Origin: JBBQNY01 sp038255255
Lineage (GTDB): Bacteria; Pseudomonadota; Gammaproteobacteria; Xanthomonadales; Ahniellaceae
Reading direction: 5' to 3'
NCBI GenBank assembly: GCA_038255255.1
Contig: JBBSLL010000025.1
Coordinates: 1-50,378 of the forward strand
Length of the DNA: 50,378 nt
A model generated the notes under the pieces. It had not been told where the DNA came from. It did not search any database and saw only the letters and a program-made list of their open reading frames with translations. Each line of letters opens with the position of its first letter. Position 1 is the first letter of the stretch. Positions 45,487 to 50,378 of the stretch are shown here, in pieces. Made by a program: the position numbers and the translations under genes.

Positions 45487-47199
45487 CTACTCGAATCCGC
45501 CACGGAAAAAGGTATCCATGGCATCGACATCGAAGTGATAGTTCTGATGCTCACCGAGGGCGGAGAACGAGATCAGCTCGGCGCCCGGGACAGCGCACAG
45601 CGGAATGCCGGTCCCCGGACCGGTGCCTCGGCAAGAGACGCCGGGGTACGCATAGCGGTGCGAGCTCAGACCAGGCTTCACGGAGAGTCGGTAAGTTGCA
45701 GGCGGAAACGGATTCGTCGCATACGCACCCTGCACACCCGGCGGTCTCGCGGAAGCGACGGTTTCACCTGCCTCGTTGAGCACCTGCACGGTCGTGTCGT
45801 AGTTGGCTTCGATGCGTCCCGTGACCGTGCCCGACACGAACGCTCCACGTTGTAACGCGAAATCCATACCCGTCATCGCCTGGTCGGGGACCACTGTGAA
45901 TCGCGTCCAGGATGCGACCGGAGTGAGCGGTGGATGCATGAAATAGGCCTGCCCGAAGTAGGCCTCCATGTCCCGGGTCCAGACCAGTCGATTGGTGTCG
46001 GCATCGAAACCCTGCAGCACGTACTCGCCCGCCGCATTCGTCATGGCCTGATTCAGTTGGACCAGCCCCGGCCAGATGCCGCTGAAGTAATAACCGAAGA
46101 CGACTTCGACACCCGGCACGCCAACTCCGGACACGGCATCCCTGACAAAACCGCGAACCACCTGCCGGGGAACCAAGTGCGCGTCGATGTCCGGCGTGCA
46201 CGGTCCAGGGCCCAGCGTGATCGGCTGCGCCAGCGCTTCCGTCTGCGCATCGGGGAAAAAGTTCGGCTGGAACCGCTGGTCATACCCAAACGATGCCTTG
46301 ACCGAGCCTGGAATCAGCCTGTCGATCCTGAAATCTCGTTCCGAGGACGGTGTGGAGCCTTCCACAAAATTGGCGTGAGACAGAGCATCAGTCCGCTTAA
46401 GGAAGACGCGTGCCCGCACCGGCGAACCGTCGATCGCGCTTACCCGCGTCCCGGATAAGCAGCCGCCGCGATTCAAGGAGAAGTCCGCCACGCTCGTGGA
46501 GCCAGCGCTCACACGCAAGGGCGCGTGCAACCCGGATGCGGCCACCGAAAGCACCGTTCGAGTGATGTCGAGGTCAATGCCCGGGAAAAGCTGAGCGGTC
46601 AGTTCCGACGACGCGTTCCGCAACCCGACGTCCACCCAGTAATCGTCGGCAGGCAATCCCTCGACCAAGAATCGACCATCGGCATCCGGCTGAGCGAAGC
46701 CAGAATCTTGCACGTTGGACGCACGTCGCAAGCTGACCTCCAGAGTGATTGGGGCGCCCGTGTCGGAGCGCGTTACTCGGCCGCGGATGAATCCTGCGGG
46801 GGTCGTTAGGAAGTCGACCCCACTCGCCGGAAGGAACATCGAGGGAGTCCCCCCAGAAAAGACGCATCCGAAGCGACAGAGCACGTTGGGGTGCAGTACC
46901 TGTTCGAACGCGCCTCCACCAGCAATCACCACGTAGCGAGTGCTCGGGGCCGGCGTGAACCCCGAGATCGCGTACGTGCCGTCACTCTGCGTCGTCGACG
47001 AGGCGTCGGCTTCGAACCGAAGCCCAAATGGGGGTGCGGAGACGATGCGCCCAACTACTACGGTCACGCCCACAAGTGCAGCCTGGGAGGTGCGATCTCG
47101 GACCTGACCAGTTACCGCCGACGCGCCCTCAGCGTGTGCAGGAAGGGCAAAAGTCGAAAGATTCAAAAGAAGGACGCCCAACGCGAATTGTCGAATCAT
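45487..47199 (-). CDS. Secreted protein with carboxypeptidase-regulatory-like repeats and GFE tail
   Basis: A 570-residue exported protein. Signal peptide MIRQFALGVLLLNLSTFALPAHA, then several Ig-like/CarboxypepD-reg domains, e.g. VTGQVRDRTSQAALVGVTVVVG, IRGRVTRSDTGAPITLEVSL and VRGFVRDAVSGVGVPGVEVVFG. The C-terminal residues MDTFFRGGFE resemble the end of the subtilase at 18105-21410. AGGA lies 7 bases before the ATG. It has no enzyme motif and is probably a surface or outer-membrane-associated protein. It is near the atp genes but not part of that operon. Confidence 0.75.
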   Translation of the reverse strand: MIRQFALGVLLLNLSTFALPAHAEGASAVTGQVRDRTSQAALVGVTVVVGRIVSAPPFGLRFEADASSTTQSDGTYAISGFTPAPSTRYVVIAGGGAFEQVLHPNVLCRFGCVFSGGTPSMFLPASGVDFLTTPAGFIRGRVTRSDTGAPITLEVSLRRASNVQDSGFAQPDADGRFLVEGLPADDYWVDVGLRNASSELTAQLFPGIDLDITRTVLSVAASGLHAPLRVSAGSTSVADFSLNRGGCLSGTRVSAIDGSPVRARVFLKRTDALSHANFVEGSTPSSERDFRIDRLIPGSVKASFGYDQRFQPNFFPDAQTEALAQPITLGPGPCTPDIDAHLVPRQVVRGFVRDAVSGVGVPGVEVVFGYYFSGIWPGLVQLNQAMTNAAGEYVLQGFDADTNRLVWTRDMEAYFGQAYFMHPPLTPVASWTRFTVVPDQAMTGMDFALQRGAFVSGTVTGRIEANYDTTVQVLNEAGETVASARPPGVQGAYATNPFPPATYRLSVKPGLSSHRYAYPGVSCRGTGPGTGIPLCAVPGAELISFSALGEHQNYHFDVDAMDTFFRGGFE

Positions 47200-47357
47200 T
47201 CTGGCTTCCTTTCAGAATTTGTAGAGAAGACAACCGCACCAAGCAATCCATTCTAGGACACCAATCTGCTCACCCGGAAATCCGCGGCGGAATCGACAAC
47301 GGGGAATTCCGAGCGCGCCAGCAACATACGGTGATGCTCCGGGTAGGTCGTTTCGGC

Positions 47358-47780
47358 CTAGTGCTTGAGGTTCTTGCGCAGGCGCTCGAGGGCCTGGAGT
47401 TGTGCCATGGCCTGCGCGAGCTGGTTCTGGGCTTCGGCGATGTCGACGGCGGCGCTTCGGTTGGCGAGCGCGCGCTCGGCTTCCTCTTTGGCCTGACGGG
47501 CGGAAGCCTCGTCGAGGTCTTTCGCCCGGATGGCGGTGTCGGTGAGTACCGTGATCACCTGCGGCTGTACTTCGAGAATGCCGCCCGAGACGTAGAAGGA
47601 CTGCTCCTCGCCGCTTTCGAGCGTGACGCGCACCTGGCCGGGCTTGAGCCGCGTGATGAGCGGCGCGTGGCGCGGCGCGATGCCGAGCTCGCCGAGCTCA
47701 CCGGTCGCGACCAGCAGGGTGACGTCGCCGTGGAAGATCTCTTCCTCGGCACTGACGATGTCGACGCGGATGGTGCTCAT
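47358..47780 (-). CDS. atpC: ATP synthase epsilon subunit
   Basis: A 140-residue subunit of the F1 rotor that regulates ATPase activity. The beta-sandwich domain (about 1-85; VSAEEEIFHGDVTLLVATGELGELGIAPRHAPLIT) and the C-terminal helical hairpin rich in Ala/Glu are complete. It is the last gene of the atp operon; a perfect inverted repeat lies between it and atpD. Confidence 0.96.
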   Translation of the reverse strand: MSTIRVDIVSAEEEIFHGDVTLLVATGELGELGIAPRHAPLITRLKPGQVRVTLESGEEQSFYVSGGILEVQPQVITVLTDTAIRAKDLDEASARQAKEEAERALANRSAAVDIAEAQNQLAQAMAQLQALERLRKNLKH

Positions 47781-47803
47781 GGTGCGGTTCCTGGTAACCC
47801 ATT

Positions 47804-47870
47804 GTCAGGTCGCATTCGCGACCTGACCTACATTCATGCGTTGTAGGTCAGGTCGCGAATGCGACCTGAC
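47804..47870. repeat. Perfect 29-bp inverted repeat (REP/BIME-like) between atpD and atpC
   Basis: Arms at 47804-47832 and 47842-47870 are exact reverse complements with a 9-base loop. Each arm also contains the smaller palindrome CAGGTCGC-ATTC-GCGACCTG, so the element is a pair of inverted REPs of a second type. It fills almost the entire atpD-atpC gap (47781-47876). Confidence 0.85.
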
Positions 47871-47876
47871 GGCACA

Positions 47877-49286
<1,410 letters not shown>

Positions 49287-49322
49287 GTTGCGTTCCTCAG
49301 GAATTCAATTCGTGTGTTTGGG

Positions 49323-50186
49323 TCAAACCGCGGCGGCGCCGCCGACGATCTCGGAGATTTCCTGCGTGATCGCGGCTTGGCGGGCCTTGTTGTAGATGAG
49401 GTTCAAGGTATCGATGAGTTTGCTTGCGTTGTCCGATGCGGCTTTCATCGCGACCATGCGCGCGGCGTGCTCGGAGGCGAGATTCTCCAGCACCGCCTGG
49501 TACACGAGGGACTCGATGTACCGCGTCATCACATCATTGAGTACGGTCTCTGCATCCGGCTCGTACAGGTAATCCCAGTCGTGGTGCGCAGGAAGCGCCT
49601 CCGTGGCCGGCAGCGGCAGCAGCTGGTCCACCATCACGCGCTGCGTCATGGTGTTGACGAAATGGTTGTAGCAAAGCTGCACGCGATCGGTACGGCCGGA
49701 CTCGAAGCCGTCGAGCATCACCTTGATGACGCCAATGAGCTTCTCGAGCTGGGGCTTCTCGCCGAGGTGCGTGACCGAACCGAGCATGTCGAGCTTCAGG
49801 CGACGAAAGAACGCGGTTGCCTTCTGGCCGATGGTGACGACCTCGACCTCGGCGCCCTTCTCCTGCCACTCGCGCATGTCGGCGAGGATGCGGCGGAACA
49901 TCAGGGAGTTGAGGCCGCCGGCCAGACCACGATCGGTCGAGATGATGATGTAGCCGACGCGCTTCACCTCCGCGCGCTCGGTCAGGAACGGATGCTTGTA
50001 TTCCGAATTCGACTGCGCGATGTGGCTGATCATCTGGCGCATCAGGCGCGCATAGGGGCGCGAACCCTTCATGCGGTCCTGAGCCTTGCGGATCTTCGAT
50101 GCCGAGACCATTTCGAGCGCGCGCGTCACCTTGCGGGTGTTCGCCACGCTCTTGATCTTAGTCTTGATTTCCCGTCCACCCGCCAT
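49323..50186 (-). CDS. atpG: ATP synthase gamma subunit
   Basis: A 287-residue central stalk subunit of F1. N-terminal AGGREIKTKIKSVANTRKVTRALEMVSASK and C-terminal LIYNKARQAAITQEISEIVGGAAA helices, which form the coiled coil in the catalytic head, are both complete. ATG 50186 (MAGGREIKTK) is chosen, as homologues begin there; the frame is open 11 codons further. Confidence 0.97.
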   Translation of the reverse strand: MAGGREIKTKIKSVANTRKVTRALEMVSASKIRKAQDRMKGSRPYARLMRQMISHIAQSNSEYKHPFLTERAEVKRVGYIIISTDRGLAGGLNSLMFRRILADMREWQEKGAEVEVVTIGQKATAFFRRLKLDMLGSVTHLGEKPQLEKLIGVIKVMLDGFESGRTDRVQLCYNHFVNTMTQRVMVDQLLPLPATEALPAHHDWDYLYEPDAETVLNDVMTRYIESLVYQAVLENLASEHAARMVAMKAASDNASKLIDTLNLIYNKARQAAITQEISEIVGGAAAV

Positions 50187-50234
50187 GTTCGTTACCTTGC
50201 CTTTCGATTTGTGTTGCACCGCGCTAATCCTCTT

Positions 50235-50285
50235 CCTTCTCCCCGCGAGCGGGGAGAAGGTGGTCCGAAGGACCGGATGAGGGGC
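50235..50285. repeat. Dispersed hairpin repeat, copy D
   Basis: CCTTCTCCCCGC pairs with GCGGGGAGAAGG-type bases, followed by the second hairpin GGTCC-GAA-GGACC and GGATGAGGGGC. It has the same three-part architecture as copies B and C, but the second hairpin has a different sequence. It lies upstream of atpG, where the atpA gene would be expected next. Confidence 0.65.
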
Positions 50286-50301
50286 AGTCGCAGGTTCCGA
50301 C

Positions 50302-50357
50302 CGGGCCCCCCCCCCCCGGGGGGGGCCCGCCCCCCCCCCGCCCCGGGGGGGGGGGGG
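50302..50357. other. Poly-C/poly-G low-complexity stretch at the contig end
   Basis: From 50302 the sequence is almost only runs of C and G, in no coding or structural pattern, followed by GATTGTTTAAATGGGCAC. The position at the very end, where atpA should begin, suggests poor sequence or a misassembly rather than biology. Confidence 0.6.
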
Positions 50358-50378
50358 TGGGATTGTTTAAATGGGCAC

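Overview
The window is 50.4 kb of GC-rich DNA that looks like a gammaproteobacterial chromosome, most likely of the Xanthomonadales (Lysobacterales). Pointers to this are the atpGDC genes in the same neighbourhood as glmU and glmS, REP elements with a GTAG head as known from Stenotrophomonas and relatives, and two exported proteins ending in the same F-x-x-G-F-E tail. No rRNA, tRNA, CRISPR array or intact insertion sequence was seen. The last ~70 bases are a C/G homopolymer mess that looks like a contig-end artefact.

Layout. (1) 1-16.2 kb is an accessory metal/metabolite region. It holds the 3' half of a cusA-type RND pump gene, then a tightly coupled five-gene operon (type III polyketide synthase, methyltransferase, FAD oxidoreductase, ACP, ketosynthase), then a second, diverged copy of only the last ~105 bp of cusA, then a czc-type operon (His-rich leader protein, czcC, czcB, czcA, hupE-like, membrane-anchor protein, small His-rich secreted protein), and finally an arsC-aquaporin pair for arsenic. 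(2) 16.3-22.5 kb has stress/envelope genes: a triple-BON protein, a DUF2383 four-helix protein, a large secreted subtilase, a broken DUF1579 gene and an NTF2-like secreted protein. (3) 22.5-33.5 kb is glmS ... glmU (UDP-GlcNAc synthesis) with a complete MacAB-like efflux module between them (adaptor, ATPase, two FtsX permeases, sigma-54 response regulator, sensor kinase). A near-consensus sigma-54 promoter and a cluster of TGTCCG/CGGACA half-sites lie upstream of the adaptor gene, so the module probably regulates itself. (4) 33.6-45.5 kb has asnB, a PPK2 polyphosphate kinase, a DUF938 protein, a NYN-LOTUS protein, a membrane-sugar operon (GT-C enzyme, GtrA, GT2), two methyltransferases and a PQQ dehydrogenase. 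(5) 45.5-50.2 kb has a secreted carboxypeptidase-regulatory-like protein and atpC, atpD and atpG on the minus strand.

Small repeats are a second theme. Two GTAG-REP pairs lie in mutually inverted order around asnB. Four relatives of a CTCCCC...GGGGAG hairpin family are dispersed, one of them read in frame inside the PQQ dehydrogenase gene. A perfect 29-bp inverted repeat sits between atpD and atpC. The strongest candidates for something undescribed are the type III PKS operon bracketed by two cusA 3' ends, the sigma-54-controlled efflux module, and the shared GFE C-terminal tail.
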